Notes under the pieces: model-generated
Databases searched by the model: none
What the model saw: only the letters and a program-made list of their open reading frames with translations
What the model was told of the DNA's origin: nothing
In this document: positions 25,619-34,388 of the stretch, in pieces
How the letters are laid out: every line of letters begins with the position of its first letter
Position numbering within the stretch: the first letter of the stretch is position 1
Source of the DNA: Psychromarinibacter halotolerans
GTDB taxonomy: Bacteria; Pseudomonadota; Alphaproteobacteria; Rhodobacterales; Rhodobacteraceae
Assembly: GCF_029168315.1 (NCBI RefSeq)
Contig: NZ_JARGYD010000002.1
Span: 124,001 to 188,000, forward strand
Reading direction: 5' to 3'
Length of the DNA: 64,000 nucleotides
Made by a program: the position numbers and the translations under genes

Positions 25619-25972
25619 CTAGAAGGCCAGCGCGTTTTCAAGGATCTGGATCTTGCCGCGACCGTCCACAAGCGCGGCATCGACCTGCATCTGGGTATTC
25701 TGCCCGGCGGGCATCCGTCCAAGGTAGCAACTGGCCGACGTCAGGATGCGGTCGACCTGTCGCTGCGTGATCCGCGCCGCCGCCAGCGCAAAGTCGCGCG
25801 CTTTCTTCACCTCGACGAACACCAGCGCGCCCGCCTTTTCGAAGATCAGGTCGATCTCTCCGCCCGGACCGCGCCAGCGCTGTTCGCGCAGCATATACCC
25901 GCGCCGTTCGTAGTCCCGCGCGACAATCTCTTCCGCCGCCAGTCCCGAATAATAGGATACCCGACCACTCAT
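25619..25972 (-). CDS. YraN family (UPF0102) endonuclease-like protein
   Basis: 117 residues. Start at 25972 (GGAG 8 bases upstream) gives MSGRVSYYSGLAAEEIVARD; a TTG further upstream that overlaps rsmI is less likely. The core GPGGEIDLIFEKAGALVFVEVKKA carries the acidic and lysine residues of the restriction-endonuclease-like fold. The family's biological role is not settled. Location next to rsmI and an LpoA-like gene is conserved in many Proteobacteria. Confidence 0.88.
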   Translation of the reverse strand: MSGRVSYYSGLAAEEIVARDYERRGYMLREQRWRGPGGEIDLIFEKAGALVFVEVKKARDFALAAARITQRQVDRILTSASCYLGRMPAGQNTQMQVDAALVDGRGKIQILENALAF

Positions 25973-26040
25973 ACCGCACACTCCGCACCCGGCCCCGCAG
26001 GCCGTATCCGTTTCTCGGGCCGCTCCCCGGCCCGAAAAGA

Positions 26041-26901
26041 TCAATCGTCCCCGCGATCCAGCCGCAGCGCCGCTTGGTACACGTCGCGCTTCGGCAAACC
26101 CAAAGCGCCCGCTACAGCCGCAGCCGCGTCCTTTACGCTCATGTCTTCCAGCGCCGCGCGCAGGGCGGTTTCCATGTCCTGTTCCGTCGCTTCTTCGCGG
26201 CCGCGGTCGACGACAAGCACGATCTCACCCTTTGGGGGGCGTTCCGCAGTGGCCGCCGCAAGGTCGGCAAGCGTCCCGCGCAGCGTTTCCTCGAACCGCT
26301 TGGTCAGTTCGCGACAGACAGCCGCCTGCCGTTCACCTCCGGCAACCTCGCACAGTTCATATAATGTTCGGTTAATGCGCTTCGGGCTTTCATAGATCAC
26401 CAGCGTCGCCGGGACCCGTGCGATCTCTGCCATCCAGCTTTTGCGGGCCCCTGCGGCCGCCGGCGGGAAGCCCGCGAACAGGAACCTGTCGGTGGGCAGG
26501 CCCGCCACGGTCAGCGCCGCGGTCACCGCCGAGGGGCCCGGCACCGGCACCACCTTGATGCCTTCGGAAACCGTTTCGCGCGCAAGGGGATAGCCCGGAT
26601 CGGCCACCAGCGGCGTGCCGGCCTCAGAGGCATAGGCGACCGACTTGCCCTCCTGCATGATGCGAATCAGCCTTGGTCTGACCTCGGCGCCGTTGTGATC
26701 GTGATAGGCGATCATCGGGCGGTCCCCCACGGCGATCCCGTGCAATTGCATCAGGTGGCGCAGGGTACGGGTGTCCTCGGCCGCCAGCACGTCCGCCGAC
26801 GCCAGCACGTCCAGCGCCCGCAGCGTGATGTCTCTTGCCGCGCCCAGCGGCGTGGCGACGAAATACAGCCCGGCGGGAAGCTGCCTGATCTCTACGGTCA
26901 C
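26041..26901 (-). CDS. rsmI: 16S rRNA 2'-O-ribose C1402 methyltransferase
   Basis: 286 residues. RsmI methylates the 2'-OH of C1402 in the 16S decoding centre. It is a tetrapyrrole-methylase-fold enzyme with GLYFVATPLGAARDITLRAL, LAAEDTRTLRHLM and the SAM-binding SEAGTPLVADPGYPLA. PTDRFLFAGFPPA and VIYESPKRINRTL follow as in other RsmI proteins. It is divergent from the LpoA-like gene, with a 95-base shared upstream region. Confidence 0.96.
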   Translation of the reverse strand: MTVEIRQLPAGLYFVATPLGAARDITLRALDVLASADVLAAEDTRTLRHLMQLHGIAVGDRPMIAYHDHNGAEVRPRLIRIMQEGKSVAYASEAGTPLVADPGYPLARETVSEGIKVVPVPGPSAVTAALTVAGLPTDRFLFAGFPPAAAGARKSWMAEIARVPATLVIYESPKRINRTLYELCEVAGGERQAAVCRELTKRFEETLRGTLADLAAATAERPPKGEIVLVVDRGREEATEQDMETALRAALEDMSVKDAAAAVAGALGLPKRDVYQAALRLDRGDD

Positions 26902-26996
26902 GAATTTCCCTCGCGTTTGGCAGACGTTTACTCTCCTCGTTGTAGCGCATAGTCTGACACGGCCTGCAAGCGCAGCAAAACGGCCAAGGACAGACC

Positions 26997-28175
26997 ATGA
27001 CGACCACTTTTCGCCGGACCCGCCGCCAAGCGGTGCGGCTTCTCGCTATCGCCTCTGCTCTCTGGCTTGCTGCCTGTGACAGCCTTCCCACCCCTTCCGC
27101 CAATGGTCCGCGCCTGAACGCGGGCGATCCGGTGCAGGTCGCGCTTCTGGTGCCCGCCGGGTCCGGTCAGGCCGGGGATGAGGCGTTGGCCCAGTCGCTT
27201 GAGAACGCGGCGCGGCTGGCGATGGCCGAACTTCAGGGGGTCGAGGTCGATCTGCGGGTCTACCGGACCGCCGGCGACGCCCAGACCGCCGCGACCGTCG
27301 CCGCCGAAGCCGTGAGCGACGGCGCCAAGATCCTGCTGGGTCCGGTCTATGCCGCCTCTGCCAACGCGGCCGGTGCGGCCGTTGCCGGGCGCGGCGTGAA
27401 CGTCCTGAGCTTCTCGAACAACACCGGCATCGCGGGCGGCAACGTCTTCGTGCTTGGCCACACCTTCGAGAACACGGCGAACCGGCTGACCGCCTACGCC
27501 GTGGGTCAGGGCAATTCCAACATCATGATCGCCTACGGCAACGACACCGCCGAACGTCAGGGGCGCGATGCCATCGCCACCGCGATCGGCGTCTACGGCG
27601 GTTCTTTTGCGGGCGAGACCTCGTTCGAGCTGTCGCAGAACGGCGTCGTTCAGGCCGTGAGCGAGGTGACCGACACCGCGAAGGCCTCGGGCGCGAACGC
27701 GATCTTTTACACCTCGGGCACCGCCGGTGCGCTGCCGATCCTGACCCAACTGGTCAGCGAGAACGGCATCGACCCGACCGAAACGCAGTTCATCGGGCTT
27801 CAGCGGTGGGACATTCCGCCCAGTGCGCGGGATCTTCCCGGCCTGCAAGGCGGCTGGTTCGCCCTGCCCTCGCCCAGCCTGACCACCCAGTTCGAAGCCC
27901 GCTACGAAGCCGCCTATGGCGAGCCGCCCCATCCGATCGCGGGGCTGGCCTTCGACGGCATCGCCGCTATCGGCGCGCTGGTCAGCGCCGGCAATGCCGG
28001 GTCGCTGTCCGCCGCAGCCCTGACCCAGCCCACGGGCTTCGTCGGCGTGAACGGGATCTTCCGGTTCCGTCCCGACGGCACGAACGAACGCGGGCTGGCC
28101 ATCGCCACGATCATCGACAAGCAGGTAACCGTCATTGACCCCGCCCCCCGAAGCTTCGCTGGCGCCGGCCTCTGA
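26997..28175 (+). CDS. LpoA-like penicillin-binding protein activator, lipoprotein
   Basis: 392 residues. The signal peptide ends in a lipobox, LWLAAC, with C27 as the lipidated residue, so the mature protein is membrane anchored in the periplasm. The rest is a type I periplasmic-binding fold: VQVALLVPAGSGQAG, KILLGPVYAASANAAG, NVLSFSNNTGIAGGNVF and HPIAGLAFDGIAAIGAL. It corresponds to the C-domain of LpoA, which activates PBP1A; the N-terminal TPR domain of enterobacterial LpoA is missing, as usual in this class. Its 3' end overlaps glnD by 41 bases. Confidence 0.85.
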   Translation: MTTTFRRTRRQAVRLLAIASALWLAACDSLPTPSANGPRLNAGDPVQVALLVPAGSGQAGDEALAQSLENAARLAMAELQGVEVDLRVYRTAGDAQTAATVAAEAVSDGAKILLGPVYAASANAAGAAVAGRGVNVLSFSNNTGIAGGNVFVLGHTFENTANRLTAYAVGQGNSNIMIAYGNDTAERQGRDAIATAIGVYGGSFAGETSFELSQNGVVQAVSEVTDTAKASGANAIFYTSGTAGALPILTQLVSENGIDPTETQFIGLQRWDIPPSARDLPGLQGGWFALPSPSLTTQFEARYEAAYGEPPHPIAGLAFDGIAAIGALVSAGNAGSLSAAALTQPTGFVGVNGIFRFRPDGTNERGLAIATIIDKQVTVIDPAPRSFAGAGL

Positions 28176-30966
28176 CCGTTCGCCGGCCCGGGACCACGTT
28201 CCGGGCCCCGCCGACCAGACCGACGACCTGATCCTGCCCGCAGCGCAGGTGTTCGACGCCGACGCCGTGCGCGGCCGGCTGGACGCCGCCTGTCGCGACG
28301 CGGCCGACGCCAAGGACATCCGGGCCGCCGCCGTGACCATTCTGGGCGATGCGATGCGCGAGGGCCGCGATGCCATCGCCGCCGCTTTCCGCGCCGACCC
28401 GATGAACGCCTGGCCCACGGTCCACGCCTATTCGCACCTGACCGACGGCATCGTCACCTCTGTCTTCCGGATCGCGACGCAGTACATCCATCCGCTGGCC
28501 AACCCGACCGAGGCCGAGCGCATCGCGGTTCTTGCGGTCGGCGGCTATGGCCGGGCCGAGATGGCGCCGTATTCCGACGTCGACCTGCTGTTCCTGACGC
28601 CCTACAAGATCACCCCCTGGGCCGAGAGCGTGATTGAATCCATGCTCTATATTTTCTGGGATCTGCACCTGAAGGTCGGCCATGCCAGCCGCACGGTGAA
28701 GGACTGTCTGCGGCTGGCCAAGGACGACTACACGATCCGCACCGCTTTGTTGGAACACAGGTTCATCGACGGCTTCCCGCCGCTGGAGACAGAGCTGAAG
28801 CGCCGCCTGTGCAACGACCTGTTCAAGGGCACCGCCGCCGAGTTCATCGAGGCGAAGCTGGACGAGCGGGCGAAGCGTCACCGCAAGCAGGGCGGCCAGC
28901 GCTACATGGTCGAACCCAACGTCAAGGAGGGCAAGGGCGGCCTGCGCGATCTGCAATCTCTGTTCTGGATCGACAAGTACGTGCACGGCGTGGAATCCGC
29001 CGCCGACCTTGTCGAACTGGGCGTGTTCCGGCAGGCCGAATACGACGCCTTCCTCGCCGCCGAGGATTTCCTGATGGCGGTGCGGTGCCACCTGCACCTG
29101 ATCACCAACCGCGCGATGGACCAGCTGACCTTCGACATGCAGGTCGAGGTGGCCGATGCGATGGGATATGTCGACGCCGCCGGCCGCCCGGCGGTCGAGA
29201 TCTTCATGCAGGACTATTTCCGTCACGCGACCGAGGTCGGCGAGGTGACCCGCATCTTCCTGACCGCTCTGGAAGAGCGTCACGTCAAGCGCGAGCCGAA
29301 GCTGGTCGGGCTGTTCAAACGGCGGCGGAAGGTTCGTGACGGCTACAAGATCGTCAACAACCGGCTTGCCGTCGCGGACGAGGCCGCGTTTCTGTCCGAC
29401 AAGCTGAACCTGCTTCGGATCTTCGAGGAAGGCCTGCGCACCGGGCTTCTGATCCACCCCGACGCCATGCGCCTTGTGGCCGCGAACCTGAAGCTGATCG
29501 ACGACGACATGCGGTCGGACAAGGAAGCCACCCGTATCTTCCGCGATCTGCTGCTGAAACACGGCAACCCGGAACGCGCGTTGCGGCGCATGAACGAACT
29601 GGGCGTGCTGGGCACCTTCATCCCGGAATTCGCGCCCATCGTCGCGATGATGCAGTTCAACATGTATCACTCGTACACGGTGGACGAACATACGATCCAA
29701 TGCATCTCGACCCTCGCGCAGATCGAACGCGGCGAGTTGATCGAGGAATTGCCTGTCGCCAGCCGGATTCTGGAAGACGGCGTGAACCGCCGGGTCCTGT
29801 ACGTTGCCCTGTTGTGCCACGATATCGGCAAGGGCCGGGACGAGGATCACTCTGTCGTCGGCGCCAAGCTGGCCCGCACCATCGCACCGCGTCTTGGCCT
29901 GAAGCCGGGCGAATGCGTCACCGTCGAATGGCTGGTGCGCTATCACCTGTTGATGTCCGACATGGCGCAAAAGCGCGACATCGCGGACCCCCGCACCGTG
30001 CGCGACTTCGCGAAGGCGGTGCAGACCAAGGAACGGCTGGACCTGCTGACCGTGCTGACCGTCTGCGATATCCGCGGCGTCGGTCCGAACGTCTGGAACA
30101 ACTGGAAAGCCGCGCTGCTGCGCGGGCTGTACCGGCAGACTGCACGCGCGATGGAAGACGGGCTGGAGGCGCTGAACCGCGGCCAGCGCAGCACCGAAGC
30201 GAAGCGCAACCTGCGCGAGGCGCTCGACGGCTGGGAGAACAAGGCCATCAAGGCCGAGATCGACCGCCATTACGAACCCTACTGGCAGGGGCTGCACGTC
30301 ACCGCGCATGTCGATTTCGCCGAACTTCTGCGTGGTCTCGGCGCGGACGAGCTGCGTCTGAAACTGACCCCGGACGAAGATCGCGACGCCACCCGCGTGA
30401 CCTTTGCACTGGCGGACCATCCCGGCATCTTCTCGCGGCTGTGCGGCGCGCTGGCGCTGGTGGGCGCCAACATCAAGGACGCGCGCACCTTCACCACCAA
30501 GGACGGCTGGGTCACCGCCGCCTTCTGGATTCAGGACGGCGAAGGCTCGCCCTATGAGGCAAGCCGCCTGCCGCGCCTGCGTCAGATGATCGAAAAGACC
30601 CTGCGCGGAGAGGTCAGGCCGACCGAGGCGATGCGCCAGCGTGACAAGCTGAAAAAGCGCGAGGCCGCGTTCCGGGTGCCGACATCGGTGGTGTTCGACA
30701 ACGAGGGGTCCGAGATCTACACGATCATCGAGGTCGACACGCGCGACCGTCCGGGCCTTCTGTACGACCTGACCCGCACGCTGGCGGCGGACAACATCCA
30801 GATTTCCAGCGCGGTAATCGCGACCTATGGCGAACAGGTGGTCGACAGCTTCTACGTGAAGGACATGTTCGGTCTGAAGCTGTATTCCGAGAACCGGCAG
30901 CGGTCGCTTGAGAAAAAGCTGCGGCACGCCATCGAACAGGGTGCGATCCGCGCCAAGGAAGCATGA
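28135..30966 (+). CDS. glnD: [Protein-PII] uridylyltransferase/uridylyl-removing enzyme
   Basis: 943 residues from a TTG start at 28135 inside the previous gene. A GTG at 28267 is an alternative that would trim 44 unconserved residues. GlnD uridylylates and deuridylylates PII proteins in response to glutamine. Domains in order: nucleotidyltransferase with LAVGGYGRAEMAPYSDVDLLF (about 130-150); HD domain with VALLCHDIGKGRDEDHSVVG (about 560-580); two C-terminal ACT domains (VTFALADHPGIFSRLCGAL and IIEVDTRDRPGLLYDLTRTL) that sense glutamine. All catalytic motifs look intact. Confidence 0.94.
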   Translation: MTPPPEASLAPASDRSPARDHVPGPADQTDDLILPAAQVFDADAVRGRLDAACRDAADAKDIRAAAVTILGDAMREGRDAIAAAFRADPMNAWPTVHAYSHLTDGIVTSVFRIATQYIHPLANPTEAERIAVLAVGGYGRAEMAPYSDVDLLFLTPYKITPWAESVIESMLYIFWDLHLKVGHASRTVKDCLRLAKDDYTIRTALLEHRFIDGFPPLETELKRRLCNDLFKGTAAEFIEAKLDERAKRHRKQGGQRYMVEPNVKEGKGGLRDLQSLFWIDKYVHGVESAADLVELGVFRQAEYDAFLAAEDFLMAVRCHLHLITNRAMDQLTFDMQVEVADAMGYVDAAGRPAVEIFMQDYFRHATEVGEVTRIFLTALEERHVKREPKLVGLFKRRRKVRDGYKIVNNRLAVADEAAFLSDKLNLLRIFEEGLRTGLLIHPDAMRLVAANLKLIDDDMRSDKEATRIFRDLLLKHGNPERALRRMNELGVLGTFIPEFAPIVAMMQFNMYHSYTVDEHTIQCISTLAQIERGELIEELPVASRILEDGVNRRVLYVALLCHDIGKGRDEDHSVVGAKLARTIAPRLGLKPGECVTVEWLVRYHLLMSDMAQKRDIADPRTVRDFAKAVQTKERLDLLTVLTVCDIRGVGPNVWNNWKAALLRGLYRQTARAMEDGLEALNRGQRSTEAKRNLREALDGWENKAIKAEIDRHYEPYWQGLHVTAHVDFAELLRGLGADELRLKLTPDEDRDATRVTFALADHPGIFSRLCGALALVGANIKDARTFTTKDGWVTAAFWIQDGEGSPYEASRLPRLRQMIEKTLRGEVRPTEAMRQRDKLKKREAAFRVPTSVVFDNEGSEIYTIIEVDTRDRPGLLYDLTRTLAADNIQISSAVIATYGEQVVDSFYVKDMFGLKLYSENRQRSLEKKLRHAIEQGAIRAKEA

Positions 30967-30970
30967 TTCA

Positions 30971-31009
30971 GGCAAACCCGGTCCGGCGCCGTCCGGCACC
31001 GGTTTTGCC
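30971..31009 (+). terminator. Imperfect hairpin between glnD and murJ
   Basis: GGCAAACCCGGT and ACCGGTTTTGCC form the outer arms, with CCGG/CCGG continuing inside, one mismatch and one bulge. The T-tract is part of the right arm and does not follow the stem, so read-through into murJ (52 bases on) is expected. It may be a partial terminator or processing site. Confidence 0.35.
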
Positions 31010-31061
31010 GACACAGGGATAACCGGGGCAGATTGCGCCCCAGCCGGGACGTCCATCCAAG

Positions 31062-32600
31062 ATGAAACCGATCCGCCTTATGGCCGCGTTCTTCACCGTC
31101 GGCGTCTGGACGATGGCAAGCCGCCTTTTGGGCTTTGCCCGCGACATCATGATCGCCGCCTACCTTGGGTCGGGCCCGGTGGCAGAGGCGTTCCTTGTCG
31201 CCTTCTCGCTGCCCAACATGTTCCGCCGCTTCTTCGCCGAAGGCGCGTTCAACATGGCGTTCATCCCGATGTTCTCGAAAAAGCTCGAGACGGACGCAGA
31301 CCATAAAGGTTTTGCGCAGGACGCGTTTTCCGGGTTGGCCACGGTGCTGATCGTCTTCTCGCTGATCGCGCAGGCGGCGATGCCGTGGCTGGTGCTGGCG
31401 ATGGCCTCGGGGTTCGCCGGTGACGAACGGTTCGACCTTGCTGTCGTGTTCGGGCGGATCGCGTTCCCCTACATCCTGTTCATCTCGCTGGCGGCGCTGT
31501 TGTCGGGCGTTCTGAACGCCACCGGCCGCTTTGCCGCCGCCGCCGCCGCGCCCGTCCTGCTGAACGTCCTGTTCGTCGCCGCGATGGTGCTGGCGAACCT
31601 GCTGGACTGGCCGATGGGGCTGACGCTGGCGTGGACCGTGCCGATCGCGGGGATCGCGCAGCTTGCGCTGGTCTGGATCGCAGCGGCGCGGGCCGGGTAT
31701 CGGCTTGTCCCGACACGGCCCCGGCTGACGCCCGAACTGAAGCGTCTGGCCCGCATCGCGGCCCCCGCCGTTCTGGCGGGCGGGGTGGTGCAGGTAAACC
31801 TGCTGATCGGGCGGCAGGTCGCCAGCTTCTTCGACGGTGCCGTCGCGTGGCTAAGCTATGCCGATCGGCTGTACCAGTTGCCGCTTGGCGTCGTGGGCAT
31901 CGCCATCGGCGTCGTACTGCTGCCCGACCTGTCCCGCCGCCTTGGCGCAGGTGACACCGCGGGCGGCCGCGACGCGTTCAACCGCGCGGCAGAGATCAGC
32001 CTTGCGCTGACGATCCCCGCCGCCGTGGCGCTTGTGGCGATCCCGCTGACCCTGATCAGCGTGTTGTTCCAGCGTGGCGAGTTCGGCCCCGACGACACCG
32101 CCGCAACGGCGCTGGCCCTTGCGATCTACGGGCTGGGGCTGCCGGCCTTCGTGCTGCAAAAGGCGCTTCAGCCGCTGTTCTTCGCGCGCGAGAACACGCG
32201 GACGCCGTTCTACTATGCCCTTGGTTCGCTGGCGGTGAACGCCGTGGTGGCGATCGGGCTGGCGCCGTTCATCGGCTATATCGCAGCGGCGCTTGGCACG
32301 ACACTGGCGGGCTGGTCGATGGTCTTGCAGCTGTGGCTCGGCTCGCGCCGGTATGGCGAAGCGGTACTGCTGGACGAGCGCTTCAAACGGCGCATCTGGC
32401 GGATCATCGTCGCGGCGCTGCTGATGGGCGTGGTGCTGTGGGTGGGCAACCTGCTGCTGGGTCCGCTGCTGGCCGCGGGCGCGTGGCGGTATCTTGCGCT
32501 GGCGCTGCTGGTGACGATCGGCATCGTCACCTACTTCGCGCTGGCCCACTGGATAGGCGGCCTGCCCCTGAATGACATCCGCCGGTCGCTGCGGCGCTAA
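31062..32600 (+). CDS. murJ: Lipid II flippase MurJ
   Basis: 512 residues with about 14 membrane segments. MurJ moves the peptidoglycan precursor lipid II across the inner membrane. Family landmarks are FTVGVWTMASRLLGFARDIMIA at residues 11-32, LPNMFRRFFAEGAFNMAFIPMF, VLPDLSRRLGAGD-like segments and the VLFQRGEFGPDDTAATA loop. The functionally important arginines of TM1-TM2 (SRLLGFARD, FRRFFAEG) are present. Its stop is 1 base from the convergent rhomboid-like gene. Confidence 0.95.
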   Translation: MKPIRLMAAFFTVGVWTMASRLLGFARDIMIAAYLGSGPVAEAFLVAFSLPNMFRRFFAEGAFNMAFIPMFSKKLETDADHKGFAQDAFSGLATVLIVFSLIAQAAMPWLVLAMASGFAGDERFDLAVVFGRIAFPYILFISLAALLSGVLNATGRFAAAAAAPVLLNVLFVAAMVLANLLDWPMGLTLAWTVPIAGIAQLALVWIAAARAGYRLVPTRPRLTPELKRLARIAAPAVLAGGVVQVNLLIGRQVASFFDGAVAWLSYADRLYQLPLGVVGIAIGVVLLPDLSRRLGAGDTAGGRDAFNRAAEISLALTIPAAVALVAIPLTLISVLFQRGEFGPDDTAATALALAIYGLGLPAFVLQKALQPLFFARENTRTPFYYALGSLAVNAVVAIGLAPFIGYIAAALGTTLAGWSMVLQLWLGSRRYGEAVLLDERFKRRIWRIIVAALLMGVVLWVGNLLLGPLLAAGAWRYLALALLVTIGIVTYFALAHWIGGLPLNDIRRSLRR

Positions 32601-32601
32601 G

Positions 32602-33294
32602 CTAGCGCCGGCGCAGCCGCTCGGACACGCGCGCCCAACCGCCGGGGCTGACCACGAAGGACAGCAGGAACCCGGTGGCGAACCCGGCAAGATCGGCCAC
32701 CCAGTCCAGCCCGCCGCCGAACAGCAGGCCGAACAAGAGCTGGATGCCCATCAGGAAACCGATCAACGAAAACGCGCGACCCTGCGGCCCGCCGCTGGCG
32801 GCCAGCCGTGTCCATAGAAGGAAGGTGAAGGCGCCGATCAGCCCATAAGCGCCGGGATAGCCTCCGAACAACGGCATCTCGGACGGCACGACGAAGCTAT
32901 AGACCAGCCCCGCGACAGCCGACGCGCCAAAGTAGACCACCAGCACCGCCCACGCGGCGAAGACTTCGGCCACCATCTTGCCCAGCGCGAGGATGAAGAC
33001 GACCACGAAAATCGCGTGGCCAAAGCTGGCGTGGACGAACGGATAGGCGACCAGCCGCAGCAGATGCTCGGGCGGCCAGATGCCCTGCGCCCACATCGCG
33101 CGGAACAGGTCGGGCACGACCGAGAACCTCTGGATCAGACCAAGCCGCCAGCCGACGGCCTCGGGTCCGCCCAGAAGTCCGCGTTGGCCCAGTTGCAGCC
33201 CGATCTCGACCCCGGCAATCGCCAGCGCAAGAAACACCACGACGGGCGGCAAGGCATTGAACGGGCTTTCGCTGTGGGGGTTGTGGCTGCTCAT
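32602..33294 (-). CDS. Rhomboid-fold membrane protein lacking catalytic residues
   Basis: 230 residues, six to seven hydrophobic segments. Start at 33294 gives MSSHNPHSES before the first membrane helix. The rhomboid frame is recognisable: YPFVHASFGHAIF for the second core helix, GGYPGAYGLIGAF for the serine helix and VADLAGFATGFLL for the histidine helix. The catalytic serine of GxSG is Y150 (GAYG), the catalytic histidine is D201, and the oxyanion asparagine four residues after H93 is V97. It should therefore be proteolytically inactive, like iRhoms and other pseudoproteases. Role unknown. The region is well conserved in form and has no frameshift. Confidence 0.85.
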   Translation of the reverse strand: MSSHNPHSESPFNALPPVVVFLALAIAGVEIGLQLGQRGLLGGPEAVGWRLGLIQRFSVVPDLFRAMWAQGIWPPEHLLRLVAYPFVHASFGHAIFVVVFILALGKMVAEVFAAWAVLVVYFGASAVAGLVYSFVVPSEMPLFGGYPGAYGLIGAFTFLLWTRLAASGGPQGRAFSLIGFLMGIQLLFGLLFGGGLDWVADLAGFATGFLLSFVVSPGGWARVSERLRRR

Positions 33295-33367
33295 GTGCGG
33301 GCTTCCTTGACGGCCTTTGTCCCCCGCGTTACGCGAGTGCGGCGCAGAAATCCAGACGGAGACACTC

Positions 33368-34384
33368 ATGGCCGCGTTCACTCCCCGCGTCTTCTCGGGC
33401 ATCCAGCCTTCCGGCGGCCTGACCCTGGGCAACTACCTGGGCGCGATGAAGCGCTTCGTCACGATGCAGGACGAGGGGAAATTCGAGACCGTGTATTGCA
33501 TGGTCGACCTGCACGCGATCACCGTCTGGCAGGACCCCGCCGCGCTGACCCGTGCCACGCGCGAACTGTGCGCCGGCTTCATCGCCGCGGGCGTCGACCC
33601 GTCGAAATCGATCCTGTTCAACCAAAGCCAGGTCGCCGAGCACGCGCAGCTTGCGTGGATCTTCAACTGCGTCGCCCGCATGGGCTGGATGCAGCGGATG
33701 ACCCAGTGGAAGGACAAGGCCGGGAAGAATTCGCAGAACGCGTCGCTGGGGCTGTTCGCCTATCCCGCGCTGATGGCGGCGGACATCCTTGTCTATCACG
33801 CGACCCATGTGCCGGTGGGCGAGGACCAGAAGCAGCATCTGGAACTGACGCGCGACATCGCGATCAAGTTCAACAACGACTTCGGCGTGGATTTCTTCCC
33901 CGAAACCGAGCCGGTGATCGAGGGTGCCGCGACGCGGGTCATGAGCCTGCGCGACGGGTCCAAGAAGATGTCCAAGTCCGACCCGTCCGACATGAGCCGG
34001 ATCAACCTGACCGATGACGCCGACACCATTGCGCAGAAGATCCGCAAGGCCCGCACCGACCCCGAGGCGCTGCCGTCCGAGGTCGACGGTCTGGACGACC
34101 GCCCCGAGGCGCGCAACCTTGTGAACATCTACGCCGCGCTGGCCGAGACCACGCCCGACGCGGTTCTTGCCGACCACGGCGGCAGCCAGTTCTCGGCCTT
34201 CAAGCCGGCGCTGGCCGATCTTGCGGTGGACAAGCTGGCGCCGATCTCGACCGAGATGTCGCGCCTGATGGAACAGCCCGACGAGATCGACCGCATCCTT
34301 GGCCACGGCGCCGAACAGGCCCGCGCCCTTGCCGCGCCGATCCTGAAGAAGACCTACGAGATCGTCGGAATGGTCGGGGCCTGA
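33368..34384 (+). CDS. trpS: Tryptophanyl-tRNA synthetase
   Basis: 338 residues from the ATG at 33368 (GGAGACACTC upstream). Class I synthetase with the HIGH-equivalent PSGGLTLGNYLGA at residues 14-26 and the KMSKS loop GSKKMSKSDPSDMSRI near 203. The tryptophan-pocket segments YPALMAADILVYHATHVPVGEDQ and TRDIAIKFNNDFG are intact. Confidence 0.97.
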   Translation: MAAFTPRVFSGIQPSGGLTLGNYLGAMKRFVTMQDEGKFETVYCMVDLHAITVWQDPAALTRATRELCAGFIAAGVDPSKSILFNQSQVAEHAQLAWIFNCVARMGWMQRMTQWKDKAGKNSQNASLGLFAYPALMAADILVYHATHVPVGEDQKQHLELTRDIAIKFNNDFGVDFFPETEPVIEGAATRVMSLRDGSKKMSKSDPSDMSRINLTDDADTIAQKIRKARTDPEALPSEVDGLDDRPEARNLVNIYAALAETTPDAVLADHGGSQFSAFKPALADLAVDKLAPISTEMSRLMEQPDEIDRILGHGAEQARALAAPILKKTYEIVGMVGA

Positions 34385-34388
34385 TCCG

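Noticed and set aside
28132..31056. A 974-residue open frame on the minus strand opposite glnD
   Set aside because: It is the antisense shadow of a well-supported glnD. Composition is rich in Val/Gly/Asp/His as expected from reversed high-GC codons, and it shows no family motif.
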